Below the pieces are notes generated by a model. The model was not told the origin of the DNA. It made no database searches and saw only the letters and a program-made list of their open reading frames with translations. A stretch of DNA of 64,000 nt from Metaruminococcus_A sp003150405 (lineage in GTDB: Bacteria > Bacillota > Clostridia > Oscillospirales > Ruminococcaceae), in the NCBI GenBank assembly GCA_902489745.1, contig CABUBB010000005.1, forward strand, positions 1-64,000, in the 5' to 3' direction. This document shows positions 10,630 through 18,553 of the stretch, in pieces. Position numbers and translations under genes: made by a program. How positions within the stretch are numbered: position 1 is the first letter of the stretch; every line of letters begins with the position of its first letter.

Positions 10630-12127
10630 GGCGGTTTCTGTACAGAATAACTTTTCCATCCTGGCGCTGGATGACGACCCCATCATGATTTCCACCCTGC
10701 AAGCCTATTTCCAGCGCTCCGGCTACCATGTTGACATTGAAAACGACCCTTATCGCGCCATTGAGCGGATACGCAAAACCCACTACGATATCCTGCTTCT
10801 GGATTTTCTGATGACGCCCATCTGCGGCGATCAAGTGGTTGAGGAGATCCGCAAGTTCAACAAGGAGCTTTTTATCATTCTGCTGACCGGCCACAAAAGT
10901 ATGGCCCCACCTATCCGTACCATCCGCGAGCTGGACATTCAGGGATACTACGAAAAAAGTGACCGGTTCGATCAACTGGAACTTTTGGTGGAATCCTGTG
11001 CAAAATCCATTCGGCAAATGCGTACCATCCATAGCTATCAAAATGGCCTTTCTGCTATTGTGGATGCGCTTCCGGCTGTTTACCAGCTCCAGTCGCTGGA
11101 ACAGCTCGGCGGTACACTGCTTGAAACGGCAGCCGGTTTACTGCATGCTTCTTCCGGATACCTGTTCCTGAAACAAAGCGATGAAACACCGGCGATGCAT
11201 CCCCAAAAAGATCCAGAGTTGTTTTGTACTTTCGAGTGTACTATCACAAAAGAGCAGGCACGCGCTCAATATACAGCAACTGTTTTTCCAGATCAAAAAA
11301 CCATTGTACAGCAAAATAAAATGTCCGCCCCCTTGTTTGATACCAGACACAGCATGATCGGTATGCTGCATCTTGTACTTCCACATGCTCCGCAGTACGA
11401 ACAGGTACAACTTTTGGATATTTTCTCCCGTCAGGCGGTGGTGGCCGTTCACAATATTCAGCTCCACGGTCTGGTCCGCTCTAAAAACGACGAACTGACC
11501 CAGGTGCTTGGGAAGCTCAGAGACAGCTATGTTGACATTGTCAGCGTAGTTCGCCTCATGGTCGATGCAAGAGATATTTATACCCGCGGCCATTCCGACC
11601 GAGTTTCCAAGCTTTCCCGCCGGATTGCAGAAACAATGAAACTGGACCGCGAAACCTGCGAACGGGTCAGCCTTGGAGGGTTGTTCCACGATATTGGAAA
11701 AATTGGTGTGCCGGACTATATCCTTCTCAAACCGGATAAGCTGACATTTGAGGAGTACAATGTTATCAAACGGCATCCAGATGAAGGAGCAGATATTTTA
11801 GCGGCAACCTCATTTTTCCGTGATATTGTTGAGATTGTCCGTCAGCATCACGAGCGGGTTGATGGAAAAGGCTATCCACGGGGATTAACCGGAGACAAAA
11901 TTTTTGTAGAGGCTAAAATTATCACCGTGGCGGACTGTTTTGATGCCATGGTATCCGACCGACAATACCGCAAAGGACTCGGGGTTTCGGCGGCCGTCCA
12001 TCAGCTTCAGCAGGGACGCGGCACCCAGTTTATGCCAGAGGCTGTTGATGCTTTTCTCTCTCTGCTGGATAAAGAGCACGGCAAAGAAGTTTTAAGTTTG
12101 TACGACACTTTGCCATATACCATTTAA
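10616..12127 (+). CDS. Response regulator with GAF-like and HD-GYP domains
   Basis: A 503-residue cytoplasmic output protein. The receiver (about 13-125) has the acidic pocket D19-D21, phospho-acceptor D63, T91 and K114. A GAF-like middle region (about 150-300) is followed by an HD-GYP domain with HD at 358-359, HH at 411-412 and DGKGYP at 416-421, plus the later VADCFDAM metal motif. All metal residues of cyclic di-GMP phosphodiesterases appear present, so an active enzyme is expected. A longer frame begins at 10292 inside the kinase, but the true start is the ATG at 10616 with AGGAGG 9 bases upstream. The pair links membrane sensing to second-messenger breakdown inside a peptide biosynthesis operon; it has no DNA-binding domain. 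Confidence 0.93.
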   Translation: MRRSKAVSVQNNFSILALDDDPIMISTLQAYFQRSGYHVDIENDPYRAIERIRKTHYDILLLDFLMTPICGDQVVEEIRKFNKELFIILLTGHKSMAPPIRTIRELDIQGYYEKSDRFDQLELLVESCAKSIRQMRTIHSYQNGLSAIVDALPAVYQLQSLEQLGGTLLETAAGLLHASSGYLFLKQSDETPAMHPQKDPELFCTFECTITKEQARAQYTATVFPDQKTIVQQNKMSAPLFDTRHSMIGMLHLVLPHAPQYEQVQLLDIFSRQAVVAVHNIQLHGLVRSKNDELTQVLGKLRDSYVDIVSVVRLMVDARDIYTRGHSDRVSKLSRRIAETMKLDRETCERVSLGGLFHDIGKIGVPDYILLKPDKLTFEEYNVIKRHPDEGADILAATSFFRDIVEIVRQHHERVDGKGYPRGLTGDKIFVEAKIITVADCFDAMVSDRQYRKGLGVSAAVHQLQQGRGTQFMPEAVDAFLSLLDKEHGKEVLSLYDTLPYTI

Positions 12128-12143
12128 AAAGGAGGCCCACCGG

Positions 12144-13838
12144 ATGAAGCAAATCCCTCTTAATTCAGTTGATTATTATACGACTTTCTCCGACTTTCTA
12201 AGTGGAATCTCTCATAAATATTCGGCTAAACCGGCCATATCTTACTTTACAAAGCGGAAAGAAGAGCGATGTTACACCTATGGAGAACTGGCCGCACAGG
12301 TATTTGCCCTGCGTGCAGCATTGACAGCACGCGGTCTTGCTGGGCAACACATTGCTCTTGTAGGAGAAAACAGCTACCGTTGGATTCTCACCTATCTCGC
12401 CGTTACGGCAAGCGGCGGCGTTGTTGTTTGCATCGACATTGAGCAGCCGGTGGACGCCATCCGTGAGATGATCCTTGCAGCGGATGCTGTCGCCGTCTTT
12501 GCCAGTTCCAGTTGTCTTTCCATCTGCGCACCACTTACAGGTGAGGGTTCCCCTATTCAACTTCTGGCTGCATTGGAGGATGAACCATCTGAGCCGAACG
12601 CTGTCGGCTTTGTCGCACTCTGTGAGGAGGGGCGCGGCCTTCTCAACGAAAAAGGTGATCCTTGCCAAGAGTTAAGGATTACCCCTACCCAGACTGCGGC
12701 GATTGTATATACTTCTGGGACAACCAGCACCTCCAAACCGGTTATGCTCAGTCAGCAGGGTATCCTGCACAATGCAAGCGACGCGATGGCGTATGTTTCC
12801 CTCGGCGGTCGGGTTTTTACCTCTCTGCCCTTTTATCACACTTACGGCATGACCTGTTCCGTGCTGACCGGGCTGATTGTTGGCGCACATGTGTTCATCA
12901 ACGGAGACTTGAAAACGGTTATGCGTGATCTGCACCTAGCCAATCCGGTTACCATGATGTCAGTCCCACTGTTAATAGAAGCCATCCACAATCAAATTTG
13001 GCTGTCCGCCGAAAAGGAGGGAAAGGAGACCGGGCTGCAAAGGCTGTTCAAAATCCAGAAAATTGCTTCCAAACTCCACCTTTCCTGGCGCAGTAAGGTG
13101 CTGGATGATATCCGAAAAAAAGCAGTTGGTTCGCTTCGCATTATGATTTCAGGCGGCGCCCATCTAAGCCCGGATATTGAGGAGGAATTTGAACTGCTCG
13201 GTATTTTGGTTCTACAGGGCTATGGTATTACCGAATGCGCACCGCTCATTTCAGTTAATCGGAACGAGATTCATAAATCCGGCACCGTAGGCATGGTCCT
13301 GCATGGCTGTGAGGCAAAAACGGTGGACGGCGAAATTTGGTTCAAGGGTGTCAACGTCATGAACGGGTATTATAAAAGCCCGGAACTGACCGCAGAAGTC
13401 ATAGAGGATGGGTGGTTTAAAACCGGCGATCTCGGCAGCATTGATAAAGACGGTTTTATTACCATTACAGGACGAAAAAAGAGCCTTATCGTCTTTAAAA
13501 ACGGCAAAAAAGTTTCACCGGAAAAACTGGAGGAACAGCTTCGGAAAATCCCGCTTGTCAAAGACGTTTTGGTTTACGGTGCTCCAACTGGCGTTTCAGC
13601 GGACGATGTCAAGCTCTCTGCAAGCATTTATCCGGATCCAGAACGCGCCGCCGGGCTTTCCTCCTATGAAATTTTGGAGCATCTTCAGCAAGAGATCAAC
13701 AAAATAAATTCCGACCTGCCTCCGTACCAGCAGGTACAGATGATCCATATTCGGGAACAGGAGTTTTCCAAAACCGCGTCCAAGAAAATTAAGCGAAATC
13801 AGGTACCGCAGGAGGAGGGAGGGAACATCCATGCTTGA
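12144..13838 (+). CDS. AMP-dependent acyl-activating ligase (fatty acid-CoA/ACP ligase)
   Basis: A 564-residue member of the ANL superfamily. Visible motifs are the P-loop YTSGTTSTSKP near 190, GYGITECAP near 365, KTGDLG and GRKKSLIVFKNGKKVSP near 440-460, and the C-terminal TASKKIKR lysine motif. This set is typical of long-chain fatty acyl ligases rather than amino acid A domains. AAAGGAGG precedes the ATG. It lies 16 bp after the response regulator and overlaps the carrier protein gene by 8 bp. The likely role is to adenylate a fatty acid and load it on the adjacent ACP, supplying the starter condensation domain of the synthetase. Loading of free CoA instead cannot be excluded. Confidence 0.93.
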   Translation: MKQIPLNSVDYYTTFSDFLSGISHKYSAKPAISYFTKRKEERCYTYGELAAQVFALRAALTARGLAGQHIALVGENSYRWILTYLAVTASGGVVVCIDIEQPVDAIREMILAADAVAVFASSSCLSICAPLTGEGSPIQLLAALEDEPSEPNAVGFVALCEEGRGLLNEKGDPCQELRITPTQTAAIVYTSGTTSTSKPVMLSQQGILHNASDAMAYVSLGGRVFTSLPFYHTYGMTCSVLTGLIVGAHVFINGDLKTVMRDLHLANPVTMMSVPLLIEAIHNQIWLSAEKEGKETGLQRLFKIQKIASKLHLSWRSKVLDDIRKKAVGSLRIMISGGAHLSPDIEEEFELLGILVLQGYGITECAPLISVNRNEIHKSGTVGMVLHGCEAKTVDGEIWFKGVNVMNGYYKSPELTAEVIEDGWFKTGDLGSIDKDGFITITGRKKSLIVFKNGKKVSPEKLEEQLRKIPLVKDVLVYGAPTGVSADDVKLSASIYPDPERAAGLSSYEILEHLQQEINKINSDLPPYQQVQMIHIREQEFSKTASKKIKRNQVPQEEGGNIHA

Positions 13839-14061
13839 GTTAATACAGAATATTATTTATGAAGTGACAGGGAAAAGCGGCATTACCTACGATACCGATT
13901 TTGTGCAGGATCTGGCTTTAAATTCCTTTGATGTCATGAACATTGTCAGCGCATTTGAAGAATATTTTGATACTTCTATCCCCACGCGGGATGTTTGGCA
14001 GCTCCGGCAGGTGCAGGATGTCATCGACTATATGTATGAACACGGAATTACCGAGCCATGA
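13831..14061 (+). CDS. Acyl carrier protein
   Basis: A 76-residue carrier protein with the phosphopantetheine attachment serine S32 in DLALNSFDVMN, where LNS replaces the common LDS. An AGGAGGAGGGAGG site lies inside the end of the ligase gene. Its overlaps with both neighbours (8 bp upstream, 4 bp with the transferase) imply tight translational coupling. It most likely carries the acyl chain made by the ligase to the first condensation domain of the peptide synthetase. The alternative, a dedicated fatty acid synthesis ACP, is less likely because no fas genes are nearby. Confidence 0.93.
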   Translation: MLELIQNIIYEVTGKSGITYDTDFVQDLALNSFDVMNIVSAFEEYFDTSIPTRDVWQLRQVQDVIDYMYEHGITEP

Positions 14062-14630
14062 GTCTCCTCCAAGGCCAGATTCTTATATTTGCCTGCGATC
14101 GCCGCACCGTTTTTTCCACTGAGGAACAGCTTATACAGCTAGCGGCCGGACTGCTGGGCAATTCGTCGGACAACAATTTTGAAATTGGCTATGGCCGGAA
14201 TAAAAAGCCTTATTTTCTCCGCCATCCTGAACTCTGCTTTTCGGTGACCCACAGCGGTGATTATTGGATGTGCGCCTTCTCCGGCTCGCCCGTCGGCCTC
14301 GATTTGCAGCGCCATCAAAAAGGGGATTTTCAAAACATATCCCGGCGCTTTTTTCACCCGGAGGAAGACGTCTATCTCAAATGCAACGGCTACCGAAATT
14401 TCTTCGATGTCTGGGCGGCAAAAGAAAGCTATGTTAAATACACCGGAAAAGGGATTGACGACCTATTTGATCAGTTTTCCGCTGTTGCCAACGGCAAGCT
14501 TGGACCGTATATCAATGGAGCGCAAATCCGATTCCTGCCTTTTATGCCCGACTATACCCTATGCCTTTGTGCCGCAAAAATTGACGCTGTTGAACTGCGC
14601 TACGAAGGTATCGCTCCTTCCCGCCCTTAA
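14058..14630 (+). CDS. Sfp-type 4'-phosphopantetheinyl transferase
   Basis: A 190-residue transferase that would attach the pantetheine arm of CoA to S32 of the ACP and to both T domains of the synthetase. Motifs are PVGLDLQRH near residue 79 (the magnesium-binding aspartate motif) and WAAKESYVKYTGKG near 120 (the WxxKExxxK signature). At 190 residues it is a little shorter than Sfp (about 224). The ATG overlaps the ACP stop as ATGA. It is the last gene of the operon, so the cluster carries its own activation enzyme. Confidence 0.93.
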   Translation: MSLLQGQILIFACDRRTVFSTEEQLIQLAAGLLGNSSDNNFEIGYGRNKKPYFLRHPELCFSVTHSGDYWMCAFSGSPVGLDLQRHQKGDFQNISRRFFHPEEDVYLKCNGYRNFFDVWAAKESYVKYTGKGIDDLFDQFSAVANGKLGPYINGAQIRFLPFMPDYTLCLCAAKIDAVELRYEGIAPSRP

Positions 14631-14763
14631 ACAGGAGACAAGGAACGGGGGCAAACGGCTCTTAATATAGATCCAGGCTGGCAATTCGTTCCTGTTTGTG
14701 TCATACAGGAGCTACAGGATTTCCATTGAAATAGAACTTGAAAAAACGGTATATTCCAAGTTC

Positions 14764-14815
14764 AAAAGGCCATAGAGGCCGAATCTCATTATGGATTCGG
14801 CCTCTATGGCCTTTT
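14764..14815. terminator. Bidirectional terminator between PPTase and DtxR-type gene
   Basis: A 22-bp perfect stem (14764-14785 with 14794-14815) around an 8-base loop ends in short A/T runs on both sides. The stop codon of the minus-strand regulator lies inside the right arm. It can end both convergent transcripts. Confidence 0.85.
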
Positions 14816-15289
14816 ATACCGGTTTATATACTCCTGAAACGCCTCCTCCTGTTCTTTTAAAAATTCGTTGAGCAAAGCAAGGCGCTCCATCGTTGCGCGG
14901 GAGAAATCATGTTCCAGCAGTTCCGCCTCGGTAAGGGAATCCTGTTTTGTTCCGCTGGACAAAAGGCTGAGAAATTGACGCACCGTATCATGCCGCCACA
15001 GCAGGTATTTTCCAATTTCTTCCCCCTGCTCGGTCAGTGAAATTACTCCGTATTTTTTATACTCTACCAGTCCAAGCTGTGCCAGTTTACCAAGCATTTT
15101 GGAAACGGACGATGGTTTGACATTGAGCCATTCCGCTAGAGCGTTTACCCGCACATGTCCATCCAGCAGCATGCGGCGATAGATCATTTCAAGGTAATCC
15201 TCAAGCGAGGAGGTTAAATGTGCGTCATGCTGTTCCAGAAGCTGATATCCCCGCACCGTATAAAAGCCTTCTCCAGCCTGCCGTTCCAT
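14804..15289 (-). CDS. DtxR/MntR-family metal-dependent repressor
   Basis: A 161-residue regulator with an N-terminal winged helix (VNALAEWLNVKPSSVSKMLGKL) and the metal-binding dimerisation domain with His-Asp-rich helices (WRHDTVRQFLSLL, LLEHDFSRAT). The C-terminal SH3 domain of long DtxR proteins is absent, as in MntR-like forms. The frame is open to a GTG at 15322, but the ATG at 15289 sits right after GGGGTGGAG and is preferred. It is divergent from feoA-feoB with about 115 bp between starts, so it very likely senses Fe(II) or Mn(II) and represses the iron uptake genes. A possible half-site, TTAGCTTAGG, lies at 15346-15355. Confidence 0.87.
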   Translation of the reverse strand: MERQAGEGFYTVRGYQLLEQHDAHLTSSLEDYLEMIYRRMLLDGHVRVNALAEWLNVKPSSVSKMLGKLAQLGLVEYKKYGVISLTEQGEEIGKYLLWRHDTVRQFLSLLSSGTKQDSLTEAELLEHDFSRATMERLALLNEFLKEQEEAFQEYINRYKRP

Positions 15290-15404
15290 TGCTCCACCCC
15301 ATTTCCTTACAGTATATGTCACGCTTCGCGCCCGCAGTACATATATTAGCTTAGGGAAACAAAGTTACCCCCGAATGACAGATACGAAAAAGGAGTTACC
15401 TATA

Positions 15405-15650
15405 ATGCCTCATGACGAATCCCGTCCTTTAAATACACTGCCGATAGGCTCTGTCGGCACCGTTTCAGACCTCATCTCCCATGACTCCGAACGCCGGAGG
15501 ATGCTCGACCTCGGCCTTGTCAAAGGTACCCCGGTCACAGCACTCCAAAAAAGCCCCTCCGGCGATCCGGTTGCCTATTTTATCCGTGGGGCGGTCATTG
15601 CACTTCGCACCGAAGACGCCAGCAAAATTCTAGTGCGCTGCACCGTCTAA
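15405..15650 (+). CDS. feoA: Ferrous iron transport protein A
   Basis: An 81-residue SH3-like protein that helps the membrane transporter FeoB take up Fe(II). The family pattern is visible in LPIGSVGTVSDL, RRRMLDLGLVKGTPV and the C-terminal GAVIALRTEDASKILV. An earlier in-frame ATG at 15375 has no ribosome site, while AGGAG lies 9 bases before the ATG at 15405. It is followed 76 bp later by feoB. Regulation by the divergent DtxR-type protein is inferred from position. Confidence 0.92.
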   Translation: MPHDESRPLNTLPIGSVGTVSDLISHDSERRRMLDLGLVKGTPVTALQKSPSGDPVAYFIRGAVIALRTEDASKILVRCTV

Positions 15651-15726
15651 AGCCATCCATAAAACCATCGGCGGGAGTCGGCAACCCGGCCCCGCCAAAA
15701 TTTTGTCAACAGAGGTGATAAAACCT

Positions 15727-17205
15727 ATGGGCTTAACCAGAACATCAACCGGCGCTGCGGCAGCGGAAACCGAGCTTGTCATCCGTAAATCTTCTCCGGA
15801 AGATCGGGTCATCGCCCTTGCAGGCAATCCGAATGTAGGTAAAAGCACCATTTTTAACGCCCTCACCGGCATGAAACAGCACACCGGCAACTGGCCGGGC
15901 AAAACAGTCACCAACGCGCAGGGACAGTACGATCACCATGGCACGCGTTTTATTATGGTGGATATTCCCGGTACATACTCCCTTATGGCAAACTCCGCAG
16001 AAGAGGAAGTTGCACGTGATTTTATCTGCTTCGGGGAACCGGACACCACTGTCGTCGTCACCGACGCCACCTGCCTGGAGCGGAACCTGAACCTTGTGCT
16101 TCAAACGCTTGAAATCACCGATCATGTGGTGGTCTGTGTCAACCTGCTTGACGAGGCAAAAAAGAAAAAGATTCACATTGACCTCGATGAGCTTTCGCTT
16201 CAGCTCGGGGTTCCGGTGGTTGGCGCAAGCGCCCGCGCAGGTATTGGACTGACAGAGCTGATGGATGAGGTGGAAAAGGTCGCGTTTGACCGTCAGAAAA
16301 CCTATCCGCCCCGCTTGGATTATGGCCCGGAGGTCGAACAGGCGATTGCCCGCCTGCTTCCCATCGTAAAACCGCATACACTGGGGAAATTAAACGCCCG
16401 CTGGACCTGCCTCAAGCTGCTTGATCCGGACGAAAGCCTGCGCCGGTCAATGACGGATTACCTCGGTATTGACCTGACCGCGGACCCGGAATTCCAGACA
16501 GTCCTTACATCCATTTGGCAGGAGTTGGAGACAAAGGGGCTGACGCATGACAGCTTCCGAGACCATATCGTCTCCAAAATTGTGGAGCGTGCCGAACAGG
16601 TCTACCGTCTCTGTGTTGCCCTTCCGGAAGGCGGCTACAATGGACGAGACCGCAAAATTGACCGTCTGCTCACCTCCAAACTGACCGGTATTCCCATTAT
16701 GCTTCTACTGCTCGGCGTCATTTTCTGGATTACCATCACTGGGGCGAACTACCCCTCCGAGCTGCTCTCCACTGGCCTGTTCTGGATTGAGGACCGCCTC
16801 ACCGAATTCTGCGCTTACCTCGCCGCACCGGGCTGGGTGCAGGGGCTTTTCGTGGAGGGGATGTACCGCACCCTTGCATGGGTGGTTTCGGTTATGCTGC
16901 CGCCAATGGCCATCTTCTTTCCGCTTTTCACCCTGCTTGAGGATTCCGGCTACCTGCCGCGCATCGCCTTCAACATGGATCGATATTTCAAAAAGGCTGG
17001 AGCGCATGGCAAACAGTCTCTGACCATGGCAATGGGTTTTGGATGCAACGCATGCGGCGTGGTTGGCTGCCGCATCATTGATTCCCCGCGCGAACGGCTC
17101 ATCGCCACTGTCACCAACAATTTTGTTCCCTGTAACGGCCGTTTTGCGCCGTTTTGCTTAAGGGAAACATCGTCGCGTAAAAACGCATCCACACGCGCCC
17201 CATAG
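15727..17205 (+). CDS. feoB: FeoB, N-terminal part of a gene split by an inserted element
   Basis: The 5' part of the ferrous iron transporter. The G domain has GNPNVGKS at 33-40, DIPG at 79-82 and NLLD at 139-142. The helical spacer and first membrane helices follow, with the gate motif GCNACG near Cys440. Homology stops abruptly at VPCNGR (codon 472). The frame then runs about 20 residues into inserted DNA and ends at TAG 17205, giving 492 residues where FeoB proteins have about 650-800. The rest of the protein lies 12.2 kb downstream at 29320-30051 in the same orientation. Start: ATG with GAGGTGAT 7 bases upstream; a TTG at 15703 is an alternative. The truncated product keeps the GTPase but lacks half the membrane domain, so it should not transport iron. 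Confidence 0.93.
   Translation: MGLTRTSTGAAAAETELVIRKSSPEDRVIALAGNPNVGKSTIFNALTGMKQHTGNWPGKTVTNAQGQYDHHGTRFIMVDIPGTYSLMANSAEEEVARDFICFGEPDTTVVVTDATCLERNLNLVLQTLEITDHVVVCVNLLDEAKKKKIHIDLDELSLQLGVPVVGASARAGIGLTELMDEVEKVAFDRQKTYPPRLDYGPEVEQAIARLLPIVKPHTLGKLNARWTCLKLLDPDESLRRSMTDYLGIDLTADPEFQTVLTSIWQELETKGLTHDSFRDHIVSKIVERAEQVYRLCVALPEGGYNGRDRKIDRLLTSKLTGIPIMLLLLGVIFWITITGANYPSELLSTGLFWIEDRLTEFCAYLAAPGWVQGLFVEGMYRTLAWVVSVMLPPMAIFFPLFTLLEDSGYLPRIAFNMDRYFKKAGAHGKQSLTMAMGFGCNACGVVGCRIIDSPRERLIATVTNNFVPCNGRFAPFCLRETSSRKNASTRAP
17119..17168 (+). other. attL of the element inserted in feoB
   Basis: Left junction. feoB sequence ends GGCCGT (17137-17142), the shared core TT is 17143-17144, and the element begins TGCGCCGTTTTGCTTA (17145-17160), continuing to 17168. 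The reverse complement of 29296-29319 matches 17145-17168 at 23 of 24 positions. This is the layout of a large serine recombinase attachment site with a 2-bp crossover. Confidence 0.85.
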
Positions 17206-17508
17206 GCACACGACCAAGAATTGATACAAATATTGATCGACTCAGCCACATACAGGGCACTGCACTTGTCCGGAGAAACGGTACGGCCCCCATGGAGAAC
17301 CCGCAGAAAAGAACGCATGTCACCCCATCAATAAAGCTGGTGAGTCGGCTGTAACGTAAAGCTAATGATAGACAGGCAGGATACACCAATATTTTATCCC
17401 GCATTTCAAAAAGGAGCTTTGTGCCGAAAAGGCCAAAATTCCCATTTAAGAAAGCCTTATAAAGCCTTAAGATTTGTTTAACCTTTCTAAAAAGAGCCAA
17501 CATAACGG
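17169..17508. other. Non-coding left end of the element
   Basis: About 340 bp between attL and the moxR promoter. Minus-strand open frames cross it and run into feoB over the junction, but they have no ribosome site or family signature and are treated as chance. No gene was recognised. Confidence 0.5.
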
Positions 17509-17537
17509 TTGTTTCTTTTACCTTTTTCCCTTATAAT
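17509..17537 (+). promoter_or_regulatory. Candidate promoter of the moxR operon
   Basis: TTGTTT (17509-17514), a 17-bp spacer and a perfect TATAAT (17532-17537) lie 39 bp before the moxR ATG, with an AAAGGAG ribosome site between. Confidence 0.7.
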
Positions 17538-17575
17538 AGCATTATTACAAGGAAACAAAAGGAGTCGGGGCTGTC

Positions 17576-18532
17576 ATGGAATATCAAGAAACCGCCAAAA
17601 CAATTGTCAAAAACATCAATAAAGCCCTCATTGGCAAGGAAAATGTCGTTGAGCTTGCCGTCGTTACACTGCTCTCCCAGGGACATTTACTGCTGGAGGA
17701 TGTACCCGGCGTTGGCAAGACCACCCTGGCAAATGCACTTGCCAAATCCATTAACTGTGGGTTCAGCCGCATCCAGTTCACGCCGGATACCCTGCCCGGT
17801 GATGTCACCGGCCTCACCGTATACAATATGAAAACCGGTACTTTTGAATTTTCAAAGGGCGCTGTGATGAGCAACATCATCCTCGCGGATGAAATCAACC
17901 GCACCTCGCCCAAGACGCAGGCCGCCCTGCTGGAGGCCATGCAGGAACGACAGGTGACGGTAGACGGCAAAACCTACCCGCTCGAGCCTCCTTTTATGGT
18001 CATTGCCACCCAGAACCCGGTGGATTTTCTCGGAACCTACAATCTGCCGGAGGCACAGCTTGACCGTTTTCTTATGAAACTCTCGGTGGGCTACCCCTCT
18101 GCCGTTGATGAAAACATCATGGCACAGCGTTATCTGGCTGGGGAACGCTTCCTGGAGGTCGAAACCGTGGCAGACAAGCAGGAAGTAATTGCCATGCAGG
18201 CCGAAGTGGAGCAAATTTATGTAGCAGAACCACTTGTTTCCTACATTGTATCAATCACTGCGGCCACCCGCGAACATGTGTCGCTGACGCTGGGGGCAAG
18301 CCCCCGCGCTACCCTTGCGCTTACACGAACTGCACAGGCCGTCGCCTACATGGCAGGGCGGGACTATGTCATCCCGGATGACATTCAGCGTTTGATCCCT
18401 CATGTGCTCGGCCACCGGCTGGTGCCGTCGGTAGATGCAAGGATTCAAAGACTCTCCCCGCAGAAAATCCTTGCGGAAATTGTCCGCAGCATCTCTGTTC
18501 CCATCCTGCCCAGCCGTTCCGCTAATTCCTAA
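17576..18532 (+). CDS. MoxR family AAA+ ATPase
   Basis: A 318-residue ATPase with Walker A GVGKTTLA near residue 43, Walker B region LADEINRTSPKTQAALLEAM near 103, and sensor segment ATQNPVDFLGTYNLPEAQLD. MoxR proteins act as chaperone-like ATPases that help mature or activate partner complexes, usually with DUF58 and VWA-type proteins. Here the partner genes follow directly: DUF58 after 21 bp, then a transglutaminase-like membrane protein. AAAGGAG lies upstream of the ATG. It is the first gene in the element that splits feoB, which is an unusual place for this normally chromosomal operon. Confidence 0.93.
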   Translation: MEYQETAKTIVKNINKALIGKENVVELAVVTLLSQGHLLLEDVPGVGKTTLANALAKSINCGFSRIQFTPDTLPGDVTGLTVYNMKTGTFEFSKGAVMSNIILADEINRTSPKTQAALLEAMQERQVTVDGKTYPLEPPFMVIATQNPVDFLGTYNLPEAQLDRFLMKLSVGYPSAVDENIMAQRYLAGERFLEVETVADKQEVIAMQAEVEQIYVAEPLVSYIVSITAATREHVSLTLGASPRATLALTRTAQAVAYMAGRDYVIPDDIQRLIPHVLGHRLVPSVDARIQRLSPQKILAEIVRSISVPILPSRSANS

Positions 18533-18553
18533 TCGAAGAAACGAGATGGTATC

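Noticed and set aside
17111..17503. Minus-strand 130-codon frame crossing attL
   Set aside because: It spans the junction between feoB and the element, has no ribosome site and no recognisable domain.
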